Positions 1-10,479 of a stretch of DNA of 64,000 nt are shown in pieces. Numbering within the stretch: position 1 is the stretch's first letter; every line of letters starts with the position of its first letter. A program made the translations under genes and the position numbers. Source of the DNA: Polynucleobacter sp. GTDB lineage: Bacteria; Pseudomonadota; Gammaproteobacteria; Burkholderiales; Burkholderiaceae. Location: NCBI RefSeq assembly GCF_030693775.1, contig NZ_JAUXZY010000004.1, forward strand, positions 372,001 through 436,000, given 5' to 3'. The notes beneath the pieces were generated by a model. It searched no databases. It worked only from the letters and a program-made list of their open reading frames with translations, and was not told the origin of the DNA.

Positions 1-1
1 C

Positions 2-706
2 CGTTTAATTGGCGCGCCTCCAGGCTATGTTGGTTTTGATCAGGGCGGTTTGTTAACCGAGGCCGTCAATAAAAAGCCCCATTGCGTACTGCTACTCGAC
101 GAGGTTGAAAAAGCCCATCCGGATATTTTCAACATCCTCTTGCAGGTGATGGATCACGGTACGCTTACTGACAACAATGGCCGCAAGACGGATTTCCGCA
201 ACGTCATCATCATCATGACCACCAATGCTGGTGCTGAAGCCATGCAGAAGTCGGTTATTGGCTTTACCAATGCACGTGAGTCTGGCGATGAGATGGCCGA
301 TATCAAGAAGTTCTTCACGCCGGAATTCCGTAACCGCTTAGATGCGATTGTGTCCTTTAAGGCGCTCGATGAGACCATCATCATGCGGGTAGTAGATAAG
401 TTCTTAATGCAGCTTGAAGAGCAGTTGCATGAGAAGAAAGTCGATGCTACCTTCAGTCCTGAATTACGAGCACATTTAGCGAAACACGGTTTTGATCCTC
501 TCATGGGGGCAAGGCCAATGCAGCGGATTATTCAGGACACCGTCCGTAAAGCCCTTGCCGATGAATTGCTCTTTGGGCGCTTGGCACAGGGCGGTACGGT
601 TGCGGTTGGGATTGATGCGGATGGCAAGGTGCTGCTGGATATTCATCAGGCTACCCCGCCAACAAAGGCTAGCAAGACGGATGTAGCGCCTGCTGAGGAA
701 ATCTAA
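2..706 (+). CDS. clpA: ClpA ATPase subunit of ClpAP protease, C-terminal part
   Basis: This is the 3' end of clpA; the frame is open to the left edge of the window, so the start is missing. ClpA is the AAA+ unfoldase that feeds substrates to the ClpP peptidase in the cytoplasm. The 234 visible residues begin at RLIGAPPGYVGFDQGG, a pore-loop segment of the second AAA+ module. They continue through Walker B (CVLLLDEVEKAHPD), sensor 1 (MTTNAG), the arginine-finger region (FFTPEFRNRLD) and the sensor 2 GARPMQR motif in the C-terminal D2 small domain. The pattern separates it from ClpB by its lack of the ClpB-type C-terminus. A hairpin with a T run follows the stop. Only about the last third of a usual 750-residue protein is present. 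Confidence 0.95.
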   Translation, partial: RLIGAPPGYVGFDQGGLLTEAVNKKPHCVLLLDEVEKAHPDIFNILLQVMDHGTLTDNNGRKTDFRNVIIIMTTNAGAEAMQKSVIGFTNARESGDEMADIKKFFTPEFRNRLDAIVSFKALDETIIMRVVDKFLMQLEEQLHEKKVDATFSPELRAHLAKHGFDPLMGARPMQRIIQDTVRKALADELLFGRLAQGGTVAVGIDADGKVLLDIHQATPPTKASKTDVAPAEEI

Positions 707-731
707 CTTCTAAGTTAACTAGCTTGTAATG

Positions 732-763
732 AAAAATACCAACCGAAGGGTTGGTATTTTTTT
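732..763 (+). terminator. Rho-independent terminator after clpA
   Basis: An inverted repeat (AAATACCAACC, loop GAAG, GGTTGGTATTT) is followed by a run of T, 26 bp after the clpA stop. The A-rich left flank means it could also work for dut, which ends at 813 on the other strand. Confidence 0.85.
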
Positions 764-812
764 ACCTGCCATAACAAGTTGAGTAACTGCTCAATCACGT
801 ATTACTGCATGC

Positions 813-1262
813 TTAGGCGCGACCCGTACTTCCAAAGCCACCTGCCCCACGACTGCTCTCAGCAAACTCATCGACGATTTTGAGTTCCACTTGCTGTATT
901 GGCACGATCACGAGCTGCGCTAAGCGCTCCATGGGTTCAAGGGTGAAGGGCGTGCTGCTGCGATTCCAGGTACTCACCATGAGTTGTCCTTGGTAATCGG
1001 AATCAATCAAACCAACGAGGTTTCCTAAAACAATCCCATGCTTATGGCCCAGGCCCGAACGTGGCAAGATTAAGGCTGCGTAGCGTGGATCTTCCACGTA
1101 GATGGATAAGCCAGTCGGCACCAATACCGTTTGTCCGGGAGCAATCTCGATTGCGGCATCAATACAGGCGCGCAGATCGAGACCGGCACTGCCTGGTGTG
1201 CCATAGCTGGGCATTTGATTGCGCATGCGTTCATCGAGAATTTTGACTTGCAGTGTTTGCAT
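813..1262 (-). CDS. dut: dUTP diphosphatase
   Basis: Hydrolyses dUTP to dUMP and pyrophosphate, keeping uracil out of DNA and supplying dUMP for thymidylate synthesis. The 149 residues contain the five trimeric dUTPase motifs in order: [32 protein letters not shown] and the P-loop-like [10 protein letters not shown] at the C-terminus. Family members usually read RGGGGFGSTG, so there is one Gly-to-Ala change. The frame can be extended upstream to 1289, but that overlaps the coaBC end. The ATG at 1262, 7 nt after the coaBC stop, gives the usual family N-terminus. It is the last gene of the leftward ribF-ileS-lspA-coaBC-dut operon. Confidence 0.95.
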   Translation of the reverse strand: MQTLQVKILDERMRNQMPSYGTPGSAGLDLRACIDAAIEIAPGQTVLVPTGLSIYVEDPRYAALILPRSGLGHKHGIVLGNLVGLIDSDYQGQLMVSTWNRSSTPFTLEPMERLAQLVIVPIQQVELKIVDEFAESSRGAGGFGSTGRA

Positions 1263-1269
1263 GGTGTTT

Positions 1270-2487
1270 TTAGAGTTGGGTTGCAACAAATTGAATGAGT
1301 TGACGGGCTAACTGCAGTTTTGGAGCTTTTGCTAATTTCTTGCTGCCCCGCTCATGAATGAGGAGCAGTTGATTTAGGTCGCTACCAAAAGTATCGGGAC
1401 CAATGTTGCCAACAATTAAGGGGATGCCTTTGCGCTTGCGCTTGTCATCCGCGTGCTCTTCGAGTTTGGTCGACTCAGCTGCAAAACCAACACAGTAGGG
1501 ATGTGGCTTGCCCTTCGTCTTTTTGGCAGACTGCGCCATAGTCAGCAAAATATCGGGATTAGGAGCGAACTCGATGTTTGGTGTCGATTTACCACCACCT
1601 TGGCGCTTGATCTTTTCTTTGGATGGGTTGGCGATGGCCCAGTCCGCTACTGCGGCAACCCCAAAAAAGAGATCGCAATTGGGCGAGGCCATTACTGCCT
1701 CGTACATGTCTTTTGCAGAAACTACATCAGTCCGCTGGATTTTTCCTGTGGCAAGAAGAGGGGTATCTAACTCACATGGGCCGGCAATCAGATGCACTTC
1801 TGCACCAGCTTCCAGGGCGGCTCTGGCTATGGCAAAGCCCATCTTGCCGGAGCTACGATTGGTGATGCCCCGTACTGGATCAATTGCTTCAAAGGTAGGC
1901 CCTGCAGTGATTAACACACGCTTACCTGCTAGTACTTTTTTCTGAAAGAAAGCAATTAACTGTTCGGTGATTTCAGCGGGCTCGAGCATTCTGCCCATCC
2001 CTACTTCGCCACAAGCTTGAGCGCCGCTTGCAGGACCGAGTAATTCAACGCGATCACTGCGCAAGCGCTCCGCACTGCGCACGGTTGCGGGGTGTTGCCA
2101 CATCTGCAAGTTCATCGCGGCCGCCAAGAGCAAAGGGCAGTCCCGCGCGAGGCACAGGGTAGTGAGGAGATCGTCCGCCAGGCCGAGGGATAGCTTGGCC
2201 ATCAAATCGGCGCTAGCAGGCGCAATCAAAATCGCATCCGCAGCGCGCGATAACTCAATGTGGGCCATGTTGTTATTGATGCGCGCATCCCATTGATTCG
2301 TGAAGACGGGATTGCCAGTTAAAGCCTGCATCGTTACCGGAGTAATGAACTGGGTTGCAGCCTCGGTCATGACGACCTGAACGCTTGCTCCCTCTTGCAA
2401 TAGGAGGCGCGCGAGTTCAGCGGATTTATAGGCTGCGATTCCGCCAGAGATGCCCAGAACAATTTTTTTATGGAGAAGTGACTGCAT
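1270..2487 (-). CDS. coaBC: Bifunctional phosphopantothenoylcysteine decarboxylase/synthetase
   Basis: Catalyses two successive steps of coenzyme A synthesis: CTP-dependent joining of 4'-phosphopantothenate to cysteine, then FMN-dependent decarboxylation. The N-terminal half is the CoaC flavoprotein, with the nucleotide-binding start [10 protein letters not shown], the catalytic-His region [18 protein letters not shown] (PAMN-type motif, here with Ala) and the cysteine loop [10 protein letters not shown]. From about residue 190 the CoaB half begins ([20 protein letters not shown], then NRSSGKMG). The length of 405 residues is typical. It sits between lspA (37 bp) and dut (7 bp) in the same leftward transcription unit. 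Confidence 0.96.
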   Translation of the reverse strand: MQSLLHKKIVLGISGGIAAYKSAELARLLLQEGASVQVVMTEAATQFITPVTMQALTGNPVFTNQWDARINNNMAHIELSRAADAILIAPASADLMAKLSLGLADDLLTTLCLARDCPLLLAAAMNLQMWQHPATVRSAERLRSDRVELLGPASGAQACGEVGMGRMLEPAEITEQLIAFFQKKVLAGKRVLITAGPTFEAIDPVRGITNRSSGKMGFAIARAALEAGAEVHLIAGPCELDTPLLATGKIQRTDVVSAKDMYEAVMASPNCDLFFGVAAVADWAIANPSKEKIKRQGGGKSTPNIEFAPNPDILLTMAQSAKKTKGKPHPYCVGFAAESTKLEEHADDKRKRKGIPLIVGNIGPDTFGSDLNQLLLIHERGSKKLAKAPKLQLARQLIQFVATQL

Positions 2488-2524
2488 AGTCGAAGATTAA
2501 ACGGGTTTGAGCGGAATGGCTAGA

Positions 2525-3031
2525 TTAGGTGGGGGTTGATGCTCTTTTGGGGCGGATTTCACCCCAAATAATCAGGACTGCGCCGAGCACAATGGCGCTA
2601 TCGGCCAGATTGAATGCAGGCCAATGCCATTGCGCATAGTGCAGATCAATGAAGTCCACAACGGCGCCATAGACAAGGCGATCAATCACGTTGCCAACTG
2701 CACCACCCAAAATAAAGCTGATCGCAAACGCGAGCAAGGTCTCGTGTTGATGGCGTCGTAAATACCAAATCATAAAAATAGCCGCGGCCGTACCCAGTAT
2801 GGTGAAAAACCAGCGTTGCCAGCCACCACTGCTGGCTAAAAAAGAAAATGCAGCGCCCGGGTTATAAATTAAGAACCAGTTTAAAAAACTCGTAACCGGT
2901 ACGGGCACAGCAAACTGCAGTGTCGTTTGTGCCCATAACTTTGTTGCTTGATCTAAAACGAGGACGAGGCAGGCCAAACTGAGCCAGCCATAAAAATGGC
3001 GCTTATTGTTGGAGTCAGGCTTGGCGCTCAC
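2525..3031 (-). CDS. lspA: Lipoprotein signal peptidase (signal peptidase II)
   Basis: Inner-membrane aspartic protease that removes the signal peptide from prolipoproteins after lipidation. The 168 residues hold four predicted membrane helices. The family signatures are NPGAAFSFL and the two catalytic aspartates in GNVIDRLVYGAVVDFID and FNLADSAI. It lies 15 bp downstream of ileS, a pairing conserved widely in proteobacteria, and upstream of coaBC. Confidence 0.96.
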   Translation of the reverse strand: MSAKPDSNNKRHFYGWLSLACLVLVLDQATKLWAQTTLQFAVPVPVTSFLNWFLIYNPGAAFSFLASSGGWQRWFFTILGTAAAIFMIWYLRRHQHETLLAFAISFILGGAVGNVIDRLVYGAVVDFIDLHYAQWHWPAFNLADSAIVLGAVLIIWGEIRPKRASTPT

Positions 3032-3046
3032 AGCAATCTAATTTGA

Positions 3047-5908
3047 TTATGCAAACGCGCGCTCTTCACCAGCGCCGAATAAATTACTGACGCAGCGACC
3101 GCAGAGCTCAGGGTGCGCAGGATCTGCACCCACATCTGCGGTATGGTGCCAACAGCGACCGCATTTTTTGTACTGGCTTGCGCGGACTAGAACCTCGAGC
3201 CCCGCTTTGCTGAGTTCAATATTGGCACTGGACGTGATAGTGACAAAGCGTAGATCGTCTTCCAGGGAATGCAGGATGGCAAAGTCGACATCATCGACTT
3301 TGATGCTCAGCTCTGCTTGCAATGAGGAGCCGACGTGACCTGCTTCGCGCTCGATTTCAATGGCCTTGGTCACTTCGGAACGAATCTCCCGAATGCGATT
3401 CCATTTGGCGAGTAACTCGGCAGCATTGGCAATCTCGGGAAATACGCCAAACTCTTCGATGAAGATGGATTGCTTCCCTTGATTCTCAGATCCATGGGGA
3501 AAGGATGCCCACGCCTCTTCTGCAGTAAAGGAGAGGAAGGGGGCCAGCCATTTCAGTAGATTGCGGGTAATGTGGAATAGGGCGTTTTGCGCCGCACGTC
3601 GTTCTTTAGAATTAGGCGCGCTGGTGTAGAGGCGATCTTTAAGAATATCCAAGTAAAAGCCGCCGAGGTCTTCTGAGCAGAAGGTCAGCATGCGCACCAC
3701 TGCGGGTTGGAATTCATAGGCCTGGTAGTGCGCCTGAATTTCTTCCTGTAACTGCTTCGCTAGTGCAACCGCATAGCGGTCGATCTCCAGCCACTCTGCG
3801 CTCGGCATACTGTGCTGGGTTGGATCAAAGTCAGCCAAGTTCGCCAGTAAGAAGCGCAAGGTATTGCGCATGCGGCGATAGCTCTCAACCACCCGCTTCA
3901 GAATTTCATCGGAGATGGTCATCTCGCCTGAGTAGTCAGTAGAGGCAACCCAGAGACGAATGATTTCGGCCCCTAACTTATCGGCCACCTGTTGGGGTGC
4001 GATGACGTTACCGACGGATTTACTCATTTTGCGACCTTGGCCATCGACTGTGAAGCCATGGGTCAGTAATGCCTTGTAGGGCGGCTTGCCATCGAGCATG
4101 GCACCAGTGAGTAACGATGAGTGGAACCAGCCGCGGTGTTGGTCTGAGCCCTCTAAATACAAATCAGCCAAACGACCATCGGCGTTCTCCGCTTCGGGAC
4201 GATAGAGCTCATTACGATGTGAGCCGCGGATCACGTGCCAGTGGGTTGTCCCTGAATCAAACCACACGTCTAAGGTGTCGCGGTTCTTTTCATAGAGAGC
4301 GGCTTCTTCGCCGAGCAACTCAGCCACATCGAGTTTTTGCCAAGCCTCAATGCCGCCTTGCTCAACGCGCTTGGCAACTTCTTCCAATAGCTCGGCTGTG
4401 CGGGGATGTGGCTCACCGGTTTCTTTATGCACTAAGAAGGCCATCGGGACACCCCATTGGCGTTGACGCGACAAGGTCCAGTCTGGGCGGTTGGCAATCA
4501 TGCTGTGCAGGCGTTGCTTACCCCAGGCAGGATAGAACTGCGTATTGTTGATGCCTTCGAGTGCTGCCTCACGCAAACTCACTTTGCCGTCGGCCGGTTT
4601 TTTATCCATGCTGGCGAACCACTGTGAAGTGGCGCGATAAATGATCGGCGTTTTATGGCGCCAGCAATGCATGTAGGAGTGGCTATAGGACTTGTCTTTT
4701 AAAAGACTGCCGGCACTGCGCAGCGCTTCCACGATTTTTGGGTTGGCTTTCCAGACAAACTCATTGGCAAACAGGGGTAGCCAGGATGCATACACGCCAT
4801 TACCCATCACTGGATTCAGAATATCCTTGTCAACCAATCCATTGGCTTTGCACGACTTAAAGTCTTCCTCGCCGTAGGCAGGTGAGCAGTGAACTAGACC
4901 TGTGCCGGTATCGAGTGTGACGTACTCTGCTGGATAGATCGGCGAGAGGCGACGGTAGCCTTCATCGAGCGATGCGAGCGGATGCCAAAAGGAGATACCC
5001 GCTAATTTTTGGCCGGCGCAGGTCGCAATGATCTTGCCTTCGAGGCCATACTCCTGCAGGCAAATTTCGACACGATCTTTGGCTAGAATAAGTAGCGCTT
5101 GATCAGTCTCGACCAAAGCGTATTCGAGTTCTGGGTGAACATTGAGTGCTTGGTTGGCAGGAAGCGTCCACGGCGTCGTGGTCCAGATCACGACCATGCC
5201 TTTTTTCTCTGGCAGTTGAGGGATACCAAACGCCTTGGCTAAATTACCTCGCTGGGCATCGTCAAAGGCAAAGCCAACGTCGACCGCAGGATCAGTTTTG
5301 TCTTGGTATTCCACTTCGGCTTCGGCAAGTGCAGAGCCACAATCAAAACACCAATTAACTGGTTTCAGGCCACGGAAGACATACCCCTTTTTCCAAATCG
5401 AGCCCAGCGCACGAATCTCATCCGCCTCATTGCGGTAGTTCATGGTGAGGTAGGGGTTGTTCCAGTCGCCCAGAACGCCCAAGCGCTCAAAGTCGGTTTT
5501 CTGTTTCGTAATTTGCTCGCTAGCGTATTCGCGTGCTTTGGCCTGTACTTCAGCCGTCGGTAAATTTTTACCAAACTGTTTTTCAATTTGGATTTCAATT
5601 GGCATACCGTGGCAGTCCCAGCCAGGAACATAGGCGGCATCAAAGCCCATCAGCCAACGGGATTTAACGATCATATCTTTGAGAATCTTATTGACCGCAT
5701 GACCAATGTGAATATCGCCATTGGCATATGGGGGGCCATCGTGCAGGATGAATTTAGGTTGCCCTGCGTGCGCTGCCCGAATGGCTTCGTAGAGTTTATT
5801 TTTTTGCCACTGCGCTACCCATTGCGGCTCGCGCTTGGGTAAGTCGCCGCGCATTGGAAAGGTGGTTTCCAGAAGATTAACGGGATAAGAATTGGATTTA
5901 TCAGACAT
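3047..5908 (-). CDS. ileS: Isoleucyl-tRNA synthetase
   Basis: Class I aminoacyl-tRNA synthetase that charges tRNA-Ile, with an editing domain against valine. The protein has 953 residues from the ATG at 5908. HIGH is present at about residues 67-70 (GDIHIGH), KMSKS occurs as [10 protein letters not shown], and the C-terminal zinc-binding part has KCGRCWHH and ELCGRC. The open frame reaches 5947, but that adds 13 residues inside ribF. The chosen ATG overlaps the ribF stop by 8 nt, consistent with translational coupling. It is the second gene of the ribF-ileS-lspA-coaBC-dut unit. Confidence 0.97.
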   Translation of the reverse strand: MSDKSNSYPVNLLETTFPMRGDLPKREPQWVAQWQKNKLYEAIRAAHAGQPKFILHDGPPYANGDIHIGHAVNKILKDMIVKSRWLMGFDAAYVPGWDCHGMPIEIQIEKQFGKNLPTAEVQAKAREYASEQITKQKTDFERLGVLGDWNNPYLTMNYRNEADEIRALGSIWKKGYVFRGLKPVNWCFDCGSALAEAEVEYQDKTDPAVDVGFAFDDAQRGNLAKAFGIPQLPEKKGMVVIWTTTPWTLPANQALNVHPELEYALVETDQALLILAKDRVEICLQEYGLEGKIIATCAGQKLAGISFWHPLASLDEGYRRLSPIYPAEYVTLDTGTGLVHCSPAYGEEDFKSCKANGLVDKDILNPVMGNGVYASWLPLFANEFVWKANPKIVEALRSAGSLLKDKSYSHSYMHCWRHKTPIIYRATSQWFASMDKKPADGKVSLREAALEGINNTQFYPAWGKQRLHSMIANRPDWTLSRQRQWGVPMAFLVHKETGEPHPRTAELLEEVAKRVEQGGIEAWQKLDVAELLGEEAALYEKNRDTLDVWFDSGTTHWHVIRGSHRNELYRPEAENADGRLADLYLEGSDQHRGWFHSSLLTGAMLDGKPPYKALLTHGFTVDGQGRKMSKSVGNVIAPQQVADKLGAEIIRLWVASTDYSGEMTISDEILKRVVESYRRMRNTLRFLLANLADFDPTQHSMPSAEWLEIDRYAVALAKQLQEEIQAHYQAYEFQPAVVRMLTFCSEDLGGFYLDILKDRLYTSAPNSKERRAAQNALFHITRNLLKWLAPFLSFTAEEAWASFPHGSENQGKQSIFIEEFGVFPEIANAAELLAKWNRIREIRSEVTKAIEIEREAGHVGSSLQAELSIKVDDVDFAILHSLEDDLRFVTITSSANIELSKAGLEVLVRASQYKKCGRCWHHTADVGADPAHPELCGRCVSNLFGAGEERAFA

Positions 5909-6851
5909 AGACTTTTTTCTGGAAATAATCACGCGCACATTGCGCATCGTTTTGGATAGCGGACTGCAGTGTTTCGAGGTCAGGGTATTTTGCCTCGTCC
6001 CGAATTTTTTCTAAGAGTTCAACACGAATAATGCGGCCATACACGTGGGCATTGAAATCAAATAAATGCACCTCGAGTAAAACACGACCCGCATCTTCCA
6101 CCGTCGGCCTTACTCCCAGGCTGGCAACGCCCGGCAATGGTGTATCTCCAAGACCATGAACGAGGACGGTAAAAATACCAGTCATAGCCGGCTTACGCTC
6201 GTTCAGGTGATTTGTCACAGCCAAGTTCAGGGTAGGAAAGCCCAGTGTTCTGCCGAGTTGACGGCCATAAATCACGTGCCCAGAAATCATGTAAGGCCTG
6301 CCCAGTAGCAGGGTCGCCTTGGCCATATCACCTTCTGCTAATGCACTGCGCAGTGCTGAGCTAGAGATCCGCTCTTGATTCTCTAAAACCGTATTGATGT
6401 TGGAAACCTCAAAACCAAATTGTTCACCAGCGCGCTTTAGGCTAGCGAAGTCCCCTGCGCGTTTTGCGCCGTAACAGAAGTCATCGCCAATCAAAATCCA
6501 TTTGGTGTTCAGGCGCCGCAGCAGAATTTCAGCAACAAATTGCTCGGGGGTTAATTTGGCATAAGCAGCATTGAAGCGCTCAATGATGACGCGATCAATG
6601 CCGATGTCGGCAAAGGCGGCTAACTTATCCCGCAAGTTTAAGATGCGGGGTGGCGCCTCGCCCGGTGAAAAAAATTCCTTGGGGTGCGGCTCAAACGTCA
6701 TCACGCAGGAGGCAAGACCTCTGGCGCGTGCACCTGCAGTCAAGGCCTGGAGCAAGGCGTGATGACCCCGATGCACGCCATCAAAATTACCGATGGTCAG
6801 GGCACAAGGGGGTGCGGCACGAAGGTGGGCAGAGCCTCGGAATACGTTCAC
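5901..6851 (-). CDS. ribF: Bifunctional riboflavin kinase/FAD synthetase
   Basis: Phosphorylates riboflavin to FMN and adenylylates FMN to FAD. The N-terminal nucleotidyltransferase has [12 protein letters not shown] near residue 21 and the later SSSALRSAL motif. The C-terminal riboflavin kinase has [20 protein letters not shown]. The length of 316 residues is normal. The start is GTG at 6849-6851, the only start giving the usual N-terminus. First gene of the leftward operon, divergent from purN. A TATAAT on this strand at 6876-6881 overlaps the TATATT that could serve purN. Confidence 0.95.
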   Translation of the reverse strand: MNVFRGSAHLRAAPPCALTIGNFDGVHRGHHALLQALTAGARARGLASCVMTFEPHPKEFFSPGEAPPRILNLRDKLAAFADIGIDRVIIERFNAAYAKLTPEQFVAEILLRRLNTKWILIGDDFCYGAKRAGDFASLKRAGEQFGFEVSNINTVLENQERISSSALRSALAEGDMAKATLLLGRPYMISGHVIYGRQLGRTLGFPTLNLAVTNHLNERKPAMTGIFTVLVHGLGDTPLPGVASLGVRPTVEDAGRVLLEVHLFDFNAHVYGRIIRVELLEKIRDEAKYPDLETLQSAIQNDAQCARDYFQKKVYV

Positions 6852-6875
6852 TGGTCGCTTTCAGGGTAGCCTTGA

Positions 6876-6883
6876 ATTATATT
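6876..6883. promoter_or_regulatory. Overlapping divergent -10 hexamers for ribF and purN
   Basis: The sequence ATTATATT reads TATATT on the plus strand (6878-6883, 6 nt before the purN ATG) and TATAAT on the minus strand (24 nt before the ribF GTG). No convincing -35 boxes were seen. The intergenic gap is only 38 bp, so both promoters must lie here or inside the opposing gene. Confidence 0.5.
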
Positions 6884-6889
6884 GTGGGC

Positions 6890-7522
6890 ATGCACTCCAT
6901 CGTTACCTTAATCTCTGGGCGCGGATCGAATTTCGAAGCCATCGTCAAAACAGCCCAAAAAGAGAATTGGGCAGTCCAATTTAGTGGGGTGATAGCCAAT
7001 CGCCCTGAGGCCAAGGGCCTTGATTTTGCTCGCTCGGAGGGTATTCCTGCGCTGGCCCTGGATCACAAGGCCTACCCAGACCGGGCTACATTTGATCAGG
7101 CATTAATGCAGCAAATCGACCTCCTCAAGCCGGATTTAGTGGTTTTAGCCGGCTTTATGCGGATCTTGACGCCCGAGTTTATTCGGCATTACGCCGGAAA
7201 GTTGATCAATATTCACCCATCCCTGCTGCCCAGCTTCCCTGGTTTGCATACCCATGAACGGGCTTTGGAGGCAGGAGTAGAGACGCATGGTGCCAGCGTG
7301 CACTTTGTCAGCGAGGGTGTCGATGAGGGCCCCATCATCTGCCAAGCCACTGTTCCTGTGCTTCCGGGCGATTCGGCAGCGCAATTGGCTGCACGGGTTT
7401 TGCAAATGGAGCATCAAATCTATCCGCGGGCCGTAAAATGGTTCCTTGACGGTCGATTGCGAATAGAAGGAAATCAAGTGAAGGTGTACCCCCCAGAGTC
7501 GCAGTTGTTTGCCCATGAGTAA
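6890..7522 (+). CDS. purN: Phosphoribosylglycinamide formyltransferase (GAR transformylase)
   Basis: Transfers a formyl group from 10-formyltetrahydrofolate to GAR, the third step of purine synthesis. The 210 residues show LISGRGSNFEAI at the N-terminus, the catalytic Asn-His in INIHPSLLPSFPG and the catalytic Asp in VHFVSEGVDEGPII. The open frame extends to 6650, but the added 80 residues run antisense through ribF and are not family-like. The ATG at 6890 is correct by homology and has a TATATT hexamer 6 nt upstream. The stop overlaps the rsmB start by 8 nt. Confidence 0.96.
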   Translation: MHSIVTLISGRGSNFEAIVKTAQKENWAVQFSGVIANRPEAKGLDFARSEGIPALALDHKAYPDRATFDQALMQQIDLLKPDLVVLAGFMRILTPEFIRHYAGKLINIHPSLLPSFPGLHTHERALEAGVETHGASVHFVSEGVDEGPIICQATVPVLPGDSAAQLAARVLQMEHQIYPRAVKWFLDGRLRIEGNQVKVYPPESQLFAHE

Positions 7523-8990
7523 AGCCAGACCCGAGCGCGGCGCCAAGTCGACCCGCAGTAGAGCATCCGATCGATCTCCATCCTCTGGCGCTAGGACGCA
7601 AAGCCGTCCCCAGCGACGCGGTCCTGAGGCTGCTCCCGTGAGTGGGCAGAAGAATTTCTCCCATGCCAAAGCCTTGCCCCAGCATGCTGCCCACTTAGAG
7701 CGTCTGCTTCCGGAGCTCTTGAGTTTTGATCAGCCTTCAGATCGCGTGGTCAGTCGCTACTTTCGTGCGGAGCCCCAGCTCGGTAACCGCGATCGCGCCT
7801 TAATTGCCGAGAGTGCTTTTGCTATTTTGCGCCGTAAAAATGAGATGTCGCAGTTTGCTTCGAGTGGGAGTGGAACCCAAGCCAGGCGCCTTGCTCTGCT
7901 TGGCATGATGTCCGCATTGTCGGAGGGTGGTCTTGGCTCAGCCAATCGCCCAGAGAGCGCGCTCGCCGACTTGGCTCACGTTATTCAGCCGAGTGAATAT
8001 GACTGGCTCAAACGCTACTCTGAACTTGATCGCGATACCTTAGCGCCGATGGTGCGCAACAACTTGCCTGAATGGCTTTGGAATGCATTTGAATCATCGC
8101 CCGGCGAGGCCCAGCGTCAAGAACTCGCGATGGCTTTGATGCGCCCAGCGCTGCTGGATTTGCGCGTCAACACCATTAAGGCCAATCGCGATACGCTGCT
8201 CGAAGAAATGAATGCTTTGGGTGGCCGTTATCAAGCGGTGCCAACGCCTTTTTCTCCGGATGGTATTCGGATTATGGGGAAACCTGCATTACAGAATTCC
8301 AGCTGGTTTAAGGAAGGTCTTTTTGAAGTACAGGACGAAGGCAGCCAATTGCTTTGCCATTTATTGGGCCCCAAGCGCGGCGAGATGGTAGTTGATTTTT
8401 GTGCGGGTGCTGGTGGCAAGACCTTGGCCTTGGGCGCCTTAATGCGCTCGACTGGGCGCCTCTATGCCTTTGATACTTCAGAGCGTCGACTGGCCAATTT
8501 GAAGCCACGCCAAGCTCGTAGTGGACTATCCAATGTGCACCCAGTATGGATTGATAGTGAGAATGATTCGAAGGTGAAGCGCTTGGCCGGCAAGATCGAT
8601 CGAGTACTAGTAGATGCCCCTTGCAGTGGTATTGGTACCTTGCGCCGCAATCCCGATTTGAAGTGGCGGCAAACGCCTGCTGCAGTTGCCGAACTGAATG
8701 CAAAGCAGGCCAGTATTTTGGCTTCAGCCAGCCGCTTACTGAAACCCGGTGGCCGTTTGGTTTATGCAACCTGCAGCCTATTGCCCCAAGAAAATCAGGC
8801 TATTGCTTTGCAGTTCTTAGAAAAGCACCCTGAATTTGAGTTAATTCCTGCAGCTGAAGTGCTGAAAGACCACTTTTTAGATGGGGTACAGCCGATTGGG
8901 ACGAGCCCAGATAACCCCTGGTGGCAACTATGGCCGCATTTACACGGTACCGACGGCTTCTTCGGGGCAATTTTTAGGCGAAAAGCTTAA
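7515..8990 (+). CDS. rsmB: RsmB/NOP-type 16S rRNA (cytosine-5) methyltransferase
   Basis: SAM-dependent RNA m5C methyltransferase. The C-terminal two thirds contain the SAM-binding motif VDFCAGAGGKT near residue 295, DAPCSGIGTLRRNPDLKWR with one conserved Cys, and YATCSLLPQEN with the other. The N-terminal part resembles the NusB-like domain of RsmB, preceded by about 50 basic, Ser/Arg/Pro-rich residues that look disordered. At 491 residues it is longer than E. coli RsmB because of that extension. The ATG at 7515 overlaps the purN stop and is preferred over a TTG at 7509. The exact target (C967 of 16S rRNA) is inferred from the family. Confidence 0.88.
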   Translation: MSKARPERGAKSTRSRASDRSPSSGARTQSRPQRRGPEAAPVSGQKNFSHAKALPQHAAHLERLLPELLSFDQPSDRVVSRYFRAEPQLGNRDRALIAESAFAILRRKNEMSQFASSGSGTQARRLALLGMMSALSEGGLGSANRPESALADLAHVIQPSEYDWLKRYSELDRDTLAPMVRNNLPEWLWNAFESSPGEAQRQELAMALMRPALLDLRVNTIKANRDTLLEEMNALGGRYQAVPTPFSPDGIRIMGKPALQNSSWFKEGLFEVQDEGSQLLCHLLGPKRGEMVVDFCAGAGGKTLALGALMRSTGRLYAFDTSERRLANLKPRQARSGLSNVHPVWIDSENDSKVKRLAGKIDRVLVDAPCSGIGTLRRNPDLKWRQTPAAVAELNAKQASILASASRLLKPGGRLVYATCSLLPQENQAIALQFLEKHPEFELIPAAEVLKDHFLDGVQPIGTSPDNPWWQLWPHLHGTDGFFGAIFRRKA

Positions 8991-9024
8991 AATATAAGGT
9001 TACTGATTCCGCTTAGGGGATACC

Positions 9025-10230
9025 TTGAATTCCAGCTTTGACATAACTGCCTTGCACGATGGTTTGATTCAGTGGTTAGCCCATGGCTACCTTGATTGGG
9101 CCTGGTGGCAAATTGTGCTGTTTACCTTAGCGATGACCCACATCACCATCGCTGGCGTCACTATTTTTCTGCACCGCTGCCAAGCGCACCGTGCGCTGGA
9201 CTTACATCCGATTGCATCTCATTTTTTCCGCTTCTGGCTCTGGCTTACCACCGGCATGGTCACCAAAGAGTGGGCCGCTGTGCACCGCAAGCACCACGCC
9301 AAATGCGAAACCGTGGATGATCCCCATAGCCCACAGGTTTTAGGCATCAACACCGTGTTGTCGCGCGGCGCTGAACTATACAAATCCGAGGCAAGCAACC
9401 CAGAGACTTTGCAAAAGTTCGGCCATGGCACTCCCGACGACTGGATTGAGCGCAATATTTATTCCAAGTTTTCTTGGCAGGGCGTTGCGATCATGATGAT
9501 CATCGACCTATTCTTGTTTGGTGCGATTGGAGCAACGGTATGGGCAGTACAAATGCTCTGGATACCAATCACTGCTGCTGGTGTGATTAATGGTATTGGC
9601 CACTTTTGGGGCTACCGTAACTTTAATAATGAAGACGCGTCGCGCAATATCGTGCCCTGGGGTATTTTGATTGGCGGCGAAGAGTTACACAACAACCACC
9701 ACACCTATGCCACTAGCGCAAAGCTGTCGAATAAGTGGTACGAGTTTGATATCGGCTGGCTCTACATTCAGATGATGAGTGCAGTAGGTTTGGCTACCGT
9801 AAAAAAGGTACCGCCTAAGCCAGTGTTGCTAGATGTGCGCCCTGCAGATCAAAGCACCTTGGAGGCCATCATCGCCAATCGCTATGAAGTGATGGCGCGC
9901 TACAGTAAATCCTTAAAGAAGTTCTTCACAAGCGAAGTGCAGCATATGCAAGAGTTAGCTACTCATCTGAATGATGCGCGCACCTGGCTCTGCAAAGATG
10001 AAGCTCAGCTGACTCCCATCGAGAAACGCAAGCTGGAAGAGCTCACACAGCAAAATGCACAACTGCGAAAGATGATTGAGATGCGCCGAGATTTGCAGGC
10101 CCTGTGGAGCCGCTCCAATGCCACTGGCGAGCAACTCTTAAACCAGCTGCGTACTTGGTGCCAGCAGGCCGAGGAGAGCGGTGTATCGAGCCTGCGCGAC
10201 TTCTCGATTCGCTTGCGTCGCTACAGTTAG
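9025..10230 (+). CDS. Membrane fatty-acid desaturase (acyl-CoA/acyl-lipid delta-9 type)
   Basis: Integral-membrane di-iron desaturase that introduces a double bond in fatty acyl chains. The three histidine boxes are visible: HRCQAH near residue 51, HRKHH near residue 88 and HNNHH near residue 230. Hydrophobic helices surround them. Residues from about 275 to 401 form a charged, helical, probably coiled-coil tail beyond the catalytic domain. The start is TTG at 9025, supported by AGGGGA about 5 nt upstream; no ATG fits the family N-terminus. Followed by a bidirectional terminator shared with rpmG. Confidence 0.9.
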   Translation: MNSSFDITALHDGLIQWLAHGYLDWAWWQIVLFTLAMTHITIAGVTIFLHRCQAHRALDLHPIASHFFRFWLWLTTGMVTKEWAAVHRKHHAKCETVDDPHSPQVLGINTVLSRGAELYKSEASNPETLQKFGHGTPDDWIERNIYSKFSWQGVAIMMIIDLFLFGAIGATVWAVQMLWIPITAAGVINGIGHFWGYRNFNNEDASRNIVPWGILIGGEELHNNHHTYATSAKLSNKWYEFDIGWLYIQMMSAVGLATVKKVPPKPVLLDVRPADQSTLEAIIANRYEVMARYSKSLKKFFTSEVQHMQELATHLNDARTWLCKDEAQLTPIEKRKLEELTQQNAQLRKMIEMRRDLQALWSRSNATGEQLLNQLRTWCQQAEESGVSSLRDFSIRLRRYS

Positions 10231-10251
10231 TCATCCGCATAAATAAGGTAA

Positions 10252-10284
10252 TAAAAAAACCCGCATGTAGCGGGTTTTTTTATT
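10252..10284. terminator. Bidirectional terminator between the desaturase and rpmG
   Basis: A-run, CCCGC, loop ATGTA, GCGGG, T-run. The symmetric flanks allow termination of the desaturase on the plus strand and rpmB-rpmG on the minus strand. Confidence 0.9.
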
Positions 10285-10299
10285 GAGATAAAACTGAAT

Positions 10300-10467
10300 T
10301 TACTTCAGCTTGGTCTCTTTATACGCAACGTGCTTGCGAACGGTAGGATCGAACTTCATGATCTCTAACTTCTCAGGCTTGGTACGCTTGTTTTTGGTGG
10401 TTGTGTAGAAGTGACCAGTACCTGCTGATGACTCTAACTTAATCTTTTCTCTGCCGCCCTTAGCCAT
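10300..10467 (-). CDS. rpmG: 50S ribosomal protein L33 (bL33)
   Basis: A 55-residue basic protein of the large ribosomal subunit. It begins [13 protein letters not shown] and ends [17 protein letters not shown], matching the L33 pattern including the [13 protein letters not shown] segment. It lacks the zinc-binding cysteine pairs, so it is the Cys-minus type. It lies 12 bp downstream of rpmB, the conserved rpmB-rpmG pair, and ends just before the shared terminator. Confidence 0.96.
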   Translation of the reverse strand: MAKGGREKIKLESSAGTGHFYTTTKNKRTKPEKLEIMKFDPTVRKHVAYKETKLK

Positions 10468-10479
10468 TTCAATATTCCT

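Noticed and set aside
5146-5563. Plus-strand frames opposite ileS
   Set aside because: Antisense to a conserved synthetase; no ribosome-binding site or domain pattern.
7145-7694. Two minus-strand frames opposite purN and rsmB
   Set aside because: They are shadows of strongly recognised genes.
10043-10240. Minus-strand frame at the end of the desaturase gene
   Set aside because: Shadow of the charged C-terminal tail of the desaturase.
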